Assembly (NCBI GenBank): GCA_029261155.1
Contig: JAJDBW010000037.1
Location: forward strand, 1 to 64,000
DNA: 64,000 nt
Source: Nitrospirota bacterium
GTDB taxonomy: Bacteria; Nitrospirota; Nitrospiria; SBBL01; JAADHI01
Direction of reading: 5' to 3'
Shown in pieces: positions 48,039 to 56,880 of the stretch. Under the pieces are notes generated by a model. The model had not been told where the DNA came from, did no database searches, and saw nothing but the letters and a program-made list of their open reading frames with translations. The number at the start of each line of letters is the position of its first letter. Position 1 is the stretch's first letter. Position numbers and translations under genes: made by a program.

Positions 48039-48218
48039 CTGCTCCCCTACCCATATCAAAACCGAAGGGCTACGCGCGCAGCGTTGTACTTCGCCTAAGT
48101 CTTAGATTTCATAACACTGACAAAAAGTGTCACAGAGAGCCCTACCCCCATCCATTTCCTTACTAGACTTATTTTTTATAAAACACTGAAAATAGAGACA
48201 ATTCGTTTAATCGTATTT

Positions 48219-48692
48219 ATGGCACTCATCCTGCACAATATCAAAGACATGCGAGTGGCCAACAATAAAAGACCTTCCGGTTCTTCCGTTCTCAATGAAG
48301 GAAAAATCAACGGCCGTAACGCACGATATCTCTTCCTTGGGCTCTTGATGTTCGCGATTGCAGGATGCGGGACGAACGTCTCCGCGGGGCCCTCCGGTGT
48401 CTTTGTCGACAACTCGACGGAGACCTTTCTTAAACAGGCATTCGACGAAGCAAAAGTGTGCAGCACTTTAGAACAGGGAACGTTCGAAGATGTTTCGATT
48501 GTCTTTATGCCTCCAACCTTCCCTTGTAAACACTATGCAGGGGGCTGTAGTGGCGAGTATGTTAATCCGAATTTCCTGAAGGTAGGTTCACTTTTCGTGT
48601 GGAAACATGAAGTGATTCATTATCTGCTCGACTTAAATACCGGTGATCCGGACTCTTCCCACGAAAGCCCCCTCTTCAAAGACTGCGTATAA
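48219..48692 (+). CDS. Small lipoprotein with an HExxH zinc-peptidase motif
   Basis: 157 aa. After a basic start, a hydrophobic segment ends in a lipobox (AIAGC, Cys 50). The C-terminus holds HEVIH (130-134), then H148 14 residues later in SSHESPLF, with Cys residues at 81, 103, 110 and 156 that could form disulfides. This arrangement matches zincin-type metallopeptidases (HExxH plus a downstream His). The start could be the ATG at 48249. Too short for known large families; a minimal secreted protease is an inference. Confidence 0.7.
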   Translation: MALILHNIKDMRVANNKRPSGSSVLNEGKINGRNARYLFLGLLMFAIAGCGTNVSAGPSGVFVDNSTETFLKQAFDEAKVCSTLEQGTFEDVSIVFMPPTFPCKHYAGGCSGEYVNPNFLKVGSLFVWKHEVIHYLLDLNTGDPDSSHESPLFKDCV

Positions 48693-48812
48693 GTAACCCT
48701 GAGTGAGTTAAGCTCGTTTTTCTTCGCGGCCTATCTCCTGATCGTCTTATCTCGATAGGTGTTTGGACAACTAAAACAGAGCCGCTTAAGCATATTGTAA
48801 ATTAGAAAATGC

Positions 48813-49574
48813 TCAGGACTGCGACAGAATCTCGGCGGCGAGGGCAAGATAGGCTTCGGCTCCCCGCGAGGCGGCATTGTAGTAGAGAACGGGTTTGCCG
48901 TGACTCGGGGCTTCGGCCAAGGTAATATTTCGAGGAATCGTGCTTTTAAATACCTTATCTTCAAAATGCTTCCGGATCTCGCCGGAGACTTGATTGCTCA
49001 GATTATTGCGGCCATCAAACATAGTCAGAACAATGCCTTCAATCTGAAGTCCAGGATTGAGTCCTTCACGAACCCGTTTAACGGTATTTAAAAGAAGTTT
49101 CAAGCCTTCCATCGCATAGTATTCGCATTGCAAAGGAATCAGTAAGGAATCGGCCGCAGTCAAGGCATTGAGGGTGAGGAGCCCGAGTGAAGGGGGGCAG
49201 TCGATTAATATAAAGTCATAGGCCTCTGCGACGCTTTTTATCCGGTCCTTCAAAACCGTCTCCCGGCTGTTCATGGTGACCAATTCGACCTCTGCGCCCA
49301 CCAAGTCGATGTGTGAGGGAAGCAAGTCAAGGGTATTCATCTCCGTGTGCAAAACAAGTTGAGAGAAATCGCGTCGTCCGATCAAAAAATCGTAGACGCT
49401 CCCCTCCAAGGCATCAAGGTCAATCCCAAAGCCACTCGTGGCATTGCCCTGAGGGTCGAGATCGAGAAGCAAGGTCTTTTTTTCAGCCACCGACAAGGAA
49501 GCCGCCAAGTTAATGGCGGTCGTCGTTTTTCCGACCCCTCCTTTTTGATTTGCAATTGCGATGACGCGTCCCAT
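48813..49574 (-). CDS. parA: ParA-type partition ATPase (Soj-like)
   Basis: 253 aa. The deviant Walker A KGGVGKTT is at 11-18, the Walker A' is LLLDLDPQGNATSGFG and Walker B is DFILIDCPPSLGLLTLNAL. These are typical of chromosomal Soj/ParA ATPases that segregate origins. A parB gene would be expected next to it, but the next minus-strand gene downstream is absent and the gene stands alone between divergent neighbours. No parS sequence was noticed. It could instead be a ParA-like positioning protein. Confidence 0.92.
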   Translation of the reverse strand: MGRVIAIANQKGGVGKTTTAINLAASLSVAEKKTLLLDLDPQGNATSGFGIDLDALEGSVYDFLIGRRDFSQLVLHTEMNTLDLLPSHIDLVGAEVELVTMNSRETVLKDRIKSVAEAYDFILIDCPPSLGLLTLNALTAADSLLIPLQCEYYAMEGLKLLLNTVKRVREGLNPGLQIEGIVLTMFDGRNNLSNQVSGEIRKHFEDKVFKSTIPRNITLAEAPSHGKPVLYYNAASRGAEAYLALAAEILSQS

Positions 49575-49719
49575 CTGTTTTTAATCCTCAGTTATAAAGC
49601 GGCATCGTAGCATACTCGCGTTCCGAAAGAAAAGATCAGAGGGCAGTGCAGTTTAGGGCAATACCTCAGACCAAAATTCACAAATATTCCATTCAAATCG
49701 TCTTCCCCAAAGGCGACGC

Positions 49720-50136
49720 TTATTTCAAAAACCGGTCATCCAGGTCAGCGCCTGGAACAAAACAGTGGTCCCGTTTCCCGAATAAACGATAACGATTCCT
49801 GGCAATCCGGTCATAAAAAAAATCGCGTATGGGTCTTGGAATCACGACCAAGGAAAATAGAAGCGGCCAAAGTCCGTCGAGCCGTCTAATCACCTGAAGC
49901 GCGGCATCCGATTTTGTATAATAATGCTGCTTCGAGACAAAAATAAAGGTCTGGAATTCACGCAGCGGGAGATTGAGTTTTTTTAAGATCGCTTGCCCTC
50001 GAGGCGATTGGAGTGAAGTAAACTTAAACTTCTTCTTCGAATCTCTTTTTACGACAAACATAAGGGAAGCTGTGCAGAGGAGACACACACCGTCATAAAT
50101 AATGAGATCCTCTATATTTAAGTCATTTTCTTTCAA
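49720..50136 (-). CDS. DCC-family thiol-disulfide protein (DUF393)
   Basis: 138 aa with the family signature YDGVCLLC (D15, C18, C21) at the start and the later ARNRYRLFG. The DCC family is named after these Asp and Cys residues. It lacks a signal peptide; redox function is inferred. It is between divergent genes. Confidence 0.88.
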   Translation of the reverse strand: MKENDLNIEDLIIYDGVCLLCTASLMFVVKRDSKKKFKFTSLQSPRGQAILKKLNLPLREFQTFIFVSKQHYYTKSDAALQVIRRLDGLWPLLFSLVVIPRPIRDFFYDRIARNRYRLFGKRDHCFVPGADLDDRFLK

Positions 50137-50425
50137 TCGCTTGCTTCAACCTTTCAAGGTATTATGTCGAATAACCACCGAGGGCCAAGGGCCACCCCAC
50201 GAACTTCACCGAAAAGCTCACTTCCCCTCCGAGCGACCGATACAATAGGGAAGGCCTTGCAGGACCTGTATAGAACGCTTCGTTACAAGACCCTCCCCTG
50301 ACTGTATAATTTCATCCAAGATCATGTATACTTTGGTCATGAGTCACTCCCAGCCTTGGGTAATACACTTAATTCATAATGGTCACCCCTCCGCAAGTCT
50401 GAAAAGATAAGATACAAGGAAAGAC

Positions 50426-51664
50426 ATGGACGCCTTCATTGCCAGACAACCTATTTTTGATATCCATCAAAAAGTCTTTGCCTACGAGCTTTTATTTCGA
50501 TCAGGCTTGGAAAACTTCTTCGATGAAAAAAATGCCACCGCCGAAAAAATCGATCAAGTCTCCTCAAAGGTGATCGGAGACAGCATGCTGATCCATGGCC
50601 TAGATACCCTCACTGCAGGCAAAAAAGCATTTTACAATGTAACGCGAGAGACCCTGCTCAAGGCCTACTACGCCGTGCTTCCCAAGGACCTTGCGGTGGT
50701 GGAAATATTAGAGACAGTCGAACCGGATGCCGAGATCCTTGAGGCCTGTAAAATCTTAAAGCGAGACGGCTACACACTCGCCCTCGACGATTTTGTCGAT
50801 AAAGAAAGTTATAAACCTCTATGCGACATGGCTGACATCATCAAGGTCGATTTCCTCCTATCCGACCGAAAAGAACAACGGCGCCTTGCAGAATGTTATG
50901 CACCAAAAGGCATTCTTATGCTCGCCGAGAAAGTCGAAACTTGGGAAATCTTTCAAGAAGCCAAAGGGATGGGCTACACCTATTTTCAAGGCTTCTTTTT
51001 CAGCAAACCGGTTATCCTTACCGGCAAGGACATTCCGAGCTATAAGCTGCATTATCTGAAGGTCCTTAAAGAAATTCAACGCCCAGAATTAGATTACTAC
51101 GGACTTGAAGAAATCATCAAGCAAGAGATGTCTCTTTCCTACAAACTACTCCGTTATATTAATTCTCCTTTTTTTGGATTGCAGAGTGAAATTGCATCCA
51201 TTCAACATGCCTTAATATTAATGGGAGAAACCGAAGTCAAAAAATGGGCCTCCCTGGTCGCACTCGTCAACATGGCGGGCGACAAGGCTGACGAGTTGGT
51301 CATTCAGGCCATCGTCCGGGCAAAGTTCTGTGAATATCTCGCGCCAAAATTCGGGGTGGAAAAACGCGCTCAGGACTTCTTTCTGATGGGCATGTTTTCT
51401 CTTCTCGATGCCATCATGGGATGCGATCTCTCAGAAGGTTTGGATAAGCTTCCCATTTCGGAAGACATCAAAGCCGCCTTACTTGAAGGCGAAGGGCACA
51501 TGGGAACGGCCCTCCACTTAATCCTGGCATACGAGCAAGGGGACTGGAAAGAGATCAGCGAGCTGATAAAAACATCAACGATCAGTGATGAAGGCATCTC
51601 TACATTTTACATTAATGCGCTCAAATGGGCGGATCAAAGTTTCAGAGTCCATAATTCTGGCTAG
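50426..51664 (+). CDS. EAL (degenerate) + HDOD domain signalling protein
   Basis: 412 aa. The N-terminal half is an EAL-like domain starting FIARQPIFDIHQKVFAYELL, where the catalytic EAL is written ELL, and other metal ligands are also lost or changed, so it is probably not a phosphodiesterase. The C-terminal half is an HDOD domain (EEIIKQEMSLSYKLLRYINS and ASIQHALILMGETEVKKWA). This is the YuxH-like family that acts by binding partners. Start ATG follows AAGGAAAGAC. Confidence 0.93.
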   Translation: MDAFIARQPIFDIHQKVFAYELLFRSGLENFFDEKNATAEKIDQVSSKVIGDSMLIHGLDTLTAGKKAFYNVTRETLLKAYYAVLPKDLAVVEILETVEPDAEILEACKILKRDGYTLALDDFVDKESYKPLCDMADIIKVDFLLSDRKEQRRLAECYAPKGILMLAEKVETWEIFQEAKGMGYTYFQGFFFSKPVILTGKDIPSYKLHYLKVLKEIQRPELDYYGLEEIIKQEMSLSYKLLRYINSPFFGLQSEIASIQHALILMGETEVKKWASLVALVNMAGDKADELVIQAIVRAKFCEYLAPKFGVEKRAQDFFLMGMFSLLDAIMGCDLSEGLDKLPISEDIKAALLEGEGHMGTALHLILAYEQGDWKEISELIKTSTISDEGISTFYINALKWADQSFRVHNSG

Positions 51665-51830
51665 GCGAAAAAAAAAACGAATACACGCCCTACCCCTACT
51701 GTTTTTCTCTTCCGATTTTTTACATAATCCCACAGATCTTATACCATATAGACTTTATATTTCTCTTTTCTCTTCCAAATCCTTTTGCAAATTGATATGC
51801 GAAATCTCAATATTTTAGTATAGTTATAGT

Positions 51831-53690
51831 ATGGCCCTTAAAAACAAACGAGGGGGCAAGGCCTCAAAACGAAAAGGCGTACCGCACGACACTGGCTTTG
51901 CCCAAATCAATGGCAAACACCCCTATAAAAAAGCCGTCCCGACGGGCTACATCGATTACCCTGTTCATACCCGGCATGGCGGTGAAGTGTTTTACTTCAA
52001 CTTTCAACTTGCCAAGGAGATGGGGCTCATCGCGCAAAATCACCTGCCCCGCCTCAATAAAAAGCTGTGCGATGTTTTGCTGCAGACCTTCAGCATCGAG
52101 ATCATAAACGAGTACGATCTCGCGCATGACCTCCAGTTTCCCAAAGAAGATATCCGTCCAAACCGATACATGGCAACACGTTATCTTCAACTCCAACATC
52201 CAAACAAACAAGGCACCACTTCTGGCGATGGACGCAGCATCTGGAATGGCTTCTTTAAAGGGAAAAAGGCAATCTGGGATATCTCCAGTTGTGGCACAGG
52301 GGCGACCGCTTTAAGTCCCGCCGTGGCCATTGAAGGCCAATATTTTAAATCGGGAGATCCGGAGGTGTGTTATGGAGGCGGACGGGCCGAACTGGGCATG
52401 GGCTTGTCTGCAGCCATCCACAGCGAAATCTTTCACTACAGCGGCGTAAAAACGGAACGAACCTTAGCCATTATTCGATATCCCGACGGATCCGCAGTGA
52501 ATGTCCGCGCCGCAAAAAATCTGCTCCGGCCAGCACACCTTTTCCGTTATCTTAAACAAGGCGATTATGAAGGCTTAAAAAGCATTGTTGATTATTACAT
52601 TGAAAGGGAGATTAAAAATGGATTATGGCCAAACCTAGCGAGTCCGAAAGAAAATTATCGGCACCTGCTCCGGGTGCAACGCGACACCTTCGCACACCTG
52701 GCCGCACAATTCGAAAGCGAATATATCTTCTGCTGGATGGATTGGGATGGCGACAACATTTTGATGGACGGCGGCATCATCGACTACGGCTCCATCCGTC
52801 AGTTTGGCCTCTTTCACCGAGACTATCGCTATGACGATTACGATCGAATGTCTACAAGTATTGTTGGCCAAAAACATCAGGCAAAATATATCGTGCAGAC
52901 CTTTGCTCAGGCCGTCGATTTTTTACTCACGGGAAAAAAGAAAAATATAAAGCAATTCTGCTCCGATGAAAGCGCAAAAGATTTCGACCGCACCTTTCAG
53001 GAATGCAAAGAAAAACAAATCCTCTACCGCATCGGATTCAATCAATCTCAAATTGAACATTGCTATCGTTTTCCCGACATTAAAACAAACATACACGCTT
53101 TTAGAAAAGTCTTTCGTTATTTTGAGCGAGTTCAATCCAGTGCAGGCATTTATGAAATCAACGATGGTGTCACCAGCGATGCGGTATTCTGCATGCGCGA
53201 CTTACTTCGCGAACTTCCAAAACGCTATTTGCAGAATGACAGCTTGCTCAACGAGCGCGCAATGATCGACATTTTAAAATCGGACTACGCAGAAGAAATA
53301 GACCTCAGACTCTATCCGAGCAGACGGCGAACACTACTCCGCATCCAGCGTCTCTATCGCTCACTCGTCCGACTCGTGGCCCAACACACCGAAACAAGCG
53401 AACGAGATGTGCTCGAAAACCTAGAGGCTCGAAGTGCACGGATTAATCGCTATGCGCGTGTGACTGGAGATGCCATTATCCATGTGACCGCGAAGATGAT
53501 CTCGGTCCATAAAACCTCCGGCGTTGACGAAATGTATCGTGTCCTCAGAAATTTCATCGAAGCCGAAATCTTACAGCCTGAGTACTTTAAAACCAAAAAG
53601 CAAAAGCCCCTCCCCTTAAAAAATCCCCAATCAAAAAAAGCCCTCAAATCCATGATCAAGGTCGTCAAACGTTCCCGATGGGGAATTTAG
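51831..53690 (+). CDS. Divergent SelO-like pseudokinase-fold protein
   Basis: 619 aa. The order of motifs follows the SelO (YdiU) protein-AMPylating family: GDGR at 132-135, a glycine loop SSCGTGATALSP (152-163), GGGRAELG (182-189), VRAAKNLLRPAHLF, DNILMDGGIIDYG with DGDN at 306-309 and DYG at 318-320. The usual SelO loop is K-G-A-G-R-T-P; here the expected Lys is C154 and the Arg is Ala. The DGDN/DYG metal site seems kept. A first 45 residues are rich in Lys. It is transcribed alone, with no obvious ribosome site. The family link is from motif order and needs a profile search; activity cannot be assumed. Confidence 0.65.
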   Translation: MALKNKRGGKASKRKGVPHDTGFAQINGKHPYKKAVPTGYIDYPVHTRHGGEVFYFNFQLAKEMGLIAQNHLPRLNKKLCDVLLQTFSIEIINEYDLAHDLQFPKEDIRPNRYMATRYLQLQHPNKQGTTSGDGRSIWNGFFKGKKAIWDISSCGTGATALSPAVAIEGQYFKSGDPEVCYGGGRAELGMGLSAAIHSEIFHYSGVKTERTLAIIRYPDGSAVNVRAAKNLLRPAHLFRYLKQGDYEGLKSIVDYYIEREIKNGLWPNLASPKENYRHLLRVQRDTFAHLAAQFESEYIFCWMDWDGDNILMDGGIIDYGSIRQFGLFHRDYRYDDYDRMSTSIVGQKHQAKYIVQTFAQAVDFLLTGKKKNIKQFCSDESAKDFDRTFQECKEKQILYRIGFNQSQIEHCYRFPDIKTNIHAFRKVFRYFERVQSSAGIYEINDGVTSDAVFCMRDLLRELPKRYLQNDSLLNERAMIDILKSDYAEEIDLRLYPSRRRTLLRIQRLYRSLVRLVAQHTETSERDVLENLEARSARINRYARVTGDAIIHVTAKMISVHKTSGVDEMYRVLRNFIEAEILQPEYFKTKKQKPLPLKNPQSKKALKSMIKVVKRSRWGI

Positions 53691-53772
53691 CCTAAAATTT
53701 CCTCTTCATAAATCGGAGGAGAAGGCGTATTTAATGAATACATCGGTGCGATTTGAGCATCGGGGGGCTCGC

Positions 53773-54279
53773 TCACTCTCCTTGAATAAGTTCCAAATAC
53801 AGTTGCAGGGCCTCTTTCGAGAAACAGCAGAAGATCAGCTCTCGGAGGGATGTGCCTTTCACCTTCATCTCGAGGACTGTTGCCATTGCAATTTCGGCGG
53901 CAGGTCGGAGCGGATAAGCATAGACACCGGTGCTGATCGATGGAAAGGCAATGGAGGTCAAGGATCGGCTCGCCGCCAAGACCAATGACCGTGAATAACA
54001 AGAGGCCAGCAACTCCGCCTCTCCGTATTCACCCCCCTTCCAAACGGGACCGACGGTATGGATCACGAACTTTGCCGGTAAATTGTAACCCTCCGTTATT
54101 TTCGCATCGCCTGTGTCGCAGCCGCCCAGCAAACGGCAGGCTTCAAGCAGCGCCGGTCCCGCCGCCCGATGGATAGCCCCATCCACCCCGCCACCTCCAA
54201 GCAAGGAAGGGTTGGCGGCATTGACGATAGCGTCTACTTTCAAGCTTGTAATATCCGCCTGAACCGCTTTAAGTCGCAT
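53773..54279 (-). CDS. Macrodomain protein, O-acetyl-ADP-ribose deacetylase-like
   Basis: 168 aa. [22 protein letters not shown] is the ADP-ribose-binding loop and [10 protein letters not shown] the second loop, as in YmdB/MacroD proteins that hydrolyse O-acetyl-ADP-ribose or remove ADP-ribose from proteins. It is full length for a single domain. It stands alone, between the SelO-like gene and cyaY, with no sirtuin nearby. Confidence 0.95.
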   Translation of the reverse strand: MRLKAVQADITSLKVDAIVNAANPSLLGGGGVDGAIHRAAGPALLEACRLLGGCDTGDAKITEGYNLPAKFVIHTVGPVWKGGEYGEAELLASCYSRSLVLAASRSLTSIAFPSISTGVYAYPLRPAAEIAMATVLEMKVKGTSLRELIFCCFSKEALQLYLELIQGE

Positions 54280-54551
54280 TTCCCTTTCCTCTCCAATTCA
54301 GAACCCTTCGCTTTGAAGAGGTTCCTACATCTTCGATTCGGACTTCTCAGTTTGTCCCGTCCCATTTTCATCGATGCCACTTTTTTTTGCAATATCTTAG
54401 GCACTCCATTGCGCCCAAAGTGAAGGCGTAAGTGGGTAATAATATCGCCAAGATCGATTCCTTCCGAACCCAACAGGGACCTCTCGTCTTGATCTCGCGT
54501 TGCCAAAACGATACACTCAGCCAAGCTTGTTTTTCATATAAGAGGGGGAAA

Positions 54552-54878
54552 ATGAACGAATCGGACTATTACAAACTGGTTGACCACACCTTAGAACAAC
54601 TTCAAGATGCACTCGATAAAATAGAAGTCGATTTCGATTACGAAATATCCGCTGGGATGTTTATCTTTGAATTCGAGAACGGCGTTAAAATCATCCTTTC
54701 CCGCCAAACGCCCTTGTCGCAGCTTTGGCTGGCGACACCTTCTGGGGCCTATCATTTTAATTATGATGCATCGAAGCAGGAATGGTTGGAGGAGAAAACC
54801 ACCGAAACCTTATTTCTCGTTTTGAGTCAGCACTGCTCAAAACAGACTGGCGCGGACATTCAATTAAATACGAATTGA
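54552..54878 (+). CDS. cyaY: Frataxin-family iron protein CyaY
   Basis: 108 aa from the ATG at 54552, behind AGAGGGGGAAA; the frame open from 54432 is not part of the gene. The acidic first helix (SDYYKLVDHTLEQLQDALDK), then VDFDYEISAGMFIFEF, and NGVKIILSRQTPLSQLWLAT with the family's W are clear. CyaY helps control Fe-S cluster assembly. It is followed by an O-methyltransferase gene. Confidence 0.92.
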   Translation: MNESDYYKLVDHTLEQLQDALDKIEVDFDYEISAGMFIFEFENGVKIILSRQTPLSQLWLATPSGAYHFNYDASKQEWLEEKTTETLFLVLSQHCSKQTGADIQLNTN

Positions 54879-54909
54879 ATGCGCATGTGTAAATAATCTG
54901 GAGAACCCT

Positions 54910-55548
54910 ATGTTAAGCCTGGTCAGTGAAGAAATCGAATTGTATGCCGAACAGAACACGCGGCCTGAACCGGAAGCCTTACAAAAACTGATGGCCTACA
55001 CCTACGAACACATGGAACTGCCCCAAATGCTCACAGGGCGACTCGAAGGCCGAATGCTAAAAATGCTCGTACAGTTGGCCCAGCCGAAATTGATTGTCGA
55101 AGTCGGCACCTTTACCGGCTACTCGGCCCTTTCGATGGCGGAGGGACTTCCTCAGGACGGAAAAATCATCACCTGCGACAACGACCCGGATGCACAAAAG
55201 GTCGCGCAGGCAGCCTTCGATGCAAGCCCTTTTGGCCACAAGATCGAATTGCGCTTAGGCGAAGCCATCGACACCCTTCGGAAATTGGACGCGGTCATCG
55301 ATTTTTCTTTTATCGATGCCGACAAAGTCGTGTATCTGGAATACTATGAAACCATCCTCGCGAAAACCCGCCCCGGCGGCGTCATCCTCCTCGACAACAT
55401 GCTCCAATCGGGCCACGTCCTCCACCCCGATGATGCCGCATCAAAAGCCATTCACAAACTCAATCAAATCATCTGTAAAGATGACCGTGTCGAAAATGTA
55501 CTTTTAACGGTACGCGATGGCGTTCAATTTGTGAGGAAAAAGGCATAA
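54910..55548 (+). CDS. SAM-dependent O-methyltransferase (CCoAOMT-like)
   Basis: 212-aa cytosolic methyltransferase. IVEVGTFTGYSALSMAEGLP is the SAM-binding motif I; VIDFSFIDADKVVYLEYYE and GGVILLDNMLQSG carry the metal-binding Asp and Asp-Asn of the cation-dependent catechol-type family. The ribosome site GGAG lies before the ATG. Substrate unknown; in bacteria some methylate catechols or siderophore-like compounds. It marks the edge of the accessory region. Confidence 0.92.
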   Translation: MLSLVSEEIELYAEQNTRPEPEALQKLMAYTYEHMELPQMLTGRLEGRMLKMLVQLAQPKLIVEVGTFTGYSALSMAEGLPQDGKIITCDNDPDAQKVAQAAFDASPFGHKIELRLGEAIDTLRKLDAVIDFSFIDADKVVYLEYYETILAKTRPGGVILLDNMLQSGHVLHPDDAASKAIHKLNQIICKDDRVENVLLTVRDGVQFVRKKA

Positions 55549-55640
55549 AACGACCATCCGAACTTGGCCATCGATACCGAGACAAGTAATTCCTCTTTCG
55601 TGAACTTGCCTCTGAATGATTTTCAGCCTGGTACGTGTCA

Positions 55641-55742
55641 TCCCCTCTTTGCAAAAGGGGGGCAAGGGGGGATTTAAACAGGTCAACAACAATACGAATA
55701 AGGAATAAAATCCCCCTCAATCCCCCTTTTTCAAAGGGGGAG
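55641..55742. repeat. Pair of inverted CCCCTCTTTG...GGGGGATTT repeats
   Basis: Two ~35-bp copies in opposite orientation (55641-55675 and 55707-55742) around a 31-bp centre. Each contains a hairpin of C and G runs, ending in GGGGGATTT, and matches a dispersed G-run repeat (CCCCCTTTTTCAAAGGGGG with CCCCCTCAATCC). A reading frame crosses it but nothing suggests coding. It looks like a repetitive non-autonomous element. Confidence 0.7.
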
Positions 55743-55749
55743 GCATAAG

Positions 55750-56032
55750 ATACCTTTTACTGAAGATTATGTGGACGAACTGCATCTGTCGGACAGCGGA
55801 ACAACCCTCGATGCGCAGGCGCAGATTGAATTAGAGTCATTGATTTTGGGTGTTTTAGATCAAGTGCTGAGCACCGCCGCAAATGCCCCTGCTGCCGATC
55901 CCTAGTTTTACAATGCCGGCCTCTCTCGTGCCCTTTGGCATTCCTCTCGGTTCGGAGTTGGGGATGTTAAATCCGGTGCTGAGGGCCGAGGGCAAACACC
56001 TCATCCTCGAAGGCGATTTCGGCCTTCGATAG
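55750..56032 (+). pseudogene. Frameshifted C-terminal gene remnant
   Basis: Two overlapping coding-like frames. The first (55750-55905) reads KIPFTEDYVDELHLSD-type sequence ending in QIELESLILGVLDQVLS, then stops at TAG. The second (55883-56032, in a different frame) reads LLPIPSFTMPASLVPFGIPL and ends LRAEGKHLILEGDFGLR. Joined near 55885, they form one C-terminal tail of the kind seen in large secreted proteins. No start codon or 5' part exists; the upstream side is the repeat element. It is a decayed gene. Confidence 0.5.
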
Positions 56033-56105
56033 GAGGCAAGCCTTTAGGGAGGCAATATCGAATAGCGGAGGGAAGGTGCCGATGATGCCCTACGGCAGCG
56101 TAAAA

Positions 56106-56180
56106 GCAAACATGCCGCCCCATGACTAACAACAAATTAGAAACGAGTTTTATGGGGTCAGCTTGAGCAACGAGTTATAC
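56106..56180 (-). other. attC-like recombination site 2
   Basis: 75 bases on the minus strand starting right after the stop codon of the lipoprotein gene: GTATAAC, then TCGTTGCTCAAGCTGACCCC, and at its far end TGTTAGTC, ATGGGGCGGC, GTTTGC. It aligns along most of its length with the site at 56795-56871. The end-box pattern (TAAC, about 3 bases, TCGYTCAA) matches integron attC left ends. The far core GTTTGC differs from GTTRRRY, so it may be partly decayed. Confidence 0.6.
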
Positions 56181-56765
56181 CTACCTATACCCACTGAACT
56201 CAACCGACTTCAGGAGTTGCGATCCCATAGATTCGAACTCAAGATATTCCTTCCCTGGCGGCGCTTTTCGTGAAAGTTCTACGAATATGCCAACTGTTGG
56301 CTCCTTTGGGTGAACACAGTTCATGCCAAAGTATTCAATGAGCGTGTAGTCGCCACCACGTTTTGCACCGAAATCTTTCGATTCCATTTCATGTTTTACA
56401 CAGGTTTCTGAGCGTGAAGAATACAACTCCTCATCGTTCTTAATTAGCTCAAACCTTCCTGTTTGTGGTTCTGCGGCACGACCGGACTTCACATAGGTAA
56501 GAAACTCTTGAGGTGATGAAAAGGTTGGAATTTGATAAGTCGAGCTGCTTACGATCAATGTCTCATTAGGAATGTCTCCCGCCGTACCAAGAGTAACTTG
56601 ATAGGTTGATCGAACCAGCACGCTCCAAGACTTGTTTTCCGGGGCAATAAATGAAATGCCGGGTTGTATGATTCTTTTTCCACCTGAGATCTGTGGGAGT
56701 TGTGATAGCGTAGCACATGCACTCAAGGTAAATGCTAACGCGATGGTGGTGGTGATTGATCGCAT
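56181..56765 (-). CDS. Cassette-borne hypothetical lipoprotein
   Basis: 194 aa from the ATG at 56765 (GGAG upstream; the ATG at 56786 is less likely). Signal and lipobox are IALAFTLSACATL (Cys near 16). The rest is a soluble exported protein with a possible disulfide (ETCVKHEMES and GMNCVHPKEP) and no recognised domain. The whole unit from GTTAGC (56800-56795) to the end of the attC-like site is about 700 bases, the size of a single-gene integron cassette. Hypothetical secreted lipoproteins are common in such cassettes. Confidence 0.75.
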   Translation of the reverse strand: MRSITTTIALAFTLSACATLSQLPQISGGKRIIQPGISFIAPENKSWSVLVRSTYQVTLGTAGDIPNETLIVSSSTYQIPTFSSPQEFLTYVKSGRAAEPQTGRFELIKNDEELYSSRSETCVKHEMESKDFGAKRGGDYTLIEYFGMNCVHPKEPTVGIFVELSRKAPPGKEYLEFESMGSQLLKSVEFSGYR

Positions 56766-56794
56766 ATCGTTTTCTCCATTAGGCATATGATCAA

Positions 56795-56871
56795 GCTAAC
56801 CTGACCGCCCCACGACTAACAATAAAACCTGAACGCAGCTTTTTGCGTTCAGGTTGAGCGACGGGTTAGCA
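56795..56871 (-). other. attC-like recombination site 1
   Basis: 77 bases on the minus strand, 9 bases after the stop of the DUF4365 gene. It starts TGCTAACCCGTCGCTCAACC, has an internal hairpin (ACCTGAACGC/GCGTTCAGGT), then TTGTTAGTCGTGGGGCGG and ends TCAGGTTAGC. The outer arms GCTAACC/GGTTAGC pair, and the CTAAC-3-TCGCTCAA start matches the integron attC consensus. The core GTTAGC fits the crossover site GTT(A/G). Related site at 56106-56180. Confidence 0.72.
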
Positions 56872-56880
56872 TTTTTTGAG

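Noticed and set aside
56106-56871. attC-like sites read in the plus orientation
   Set aside because: The plus strand also shows CTAACAA, but the minus orientation aligns both sites over their whole length, places each directly after a stop codon and matches the gene strand.
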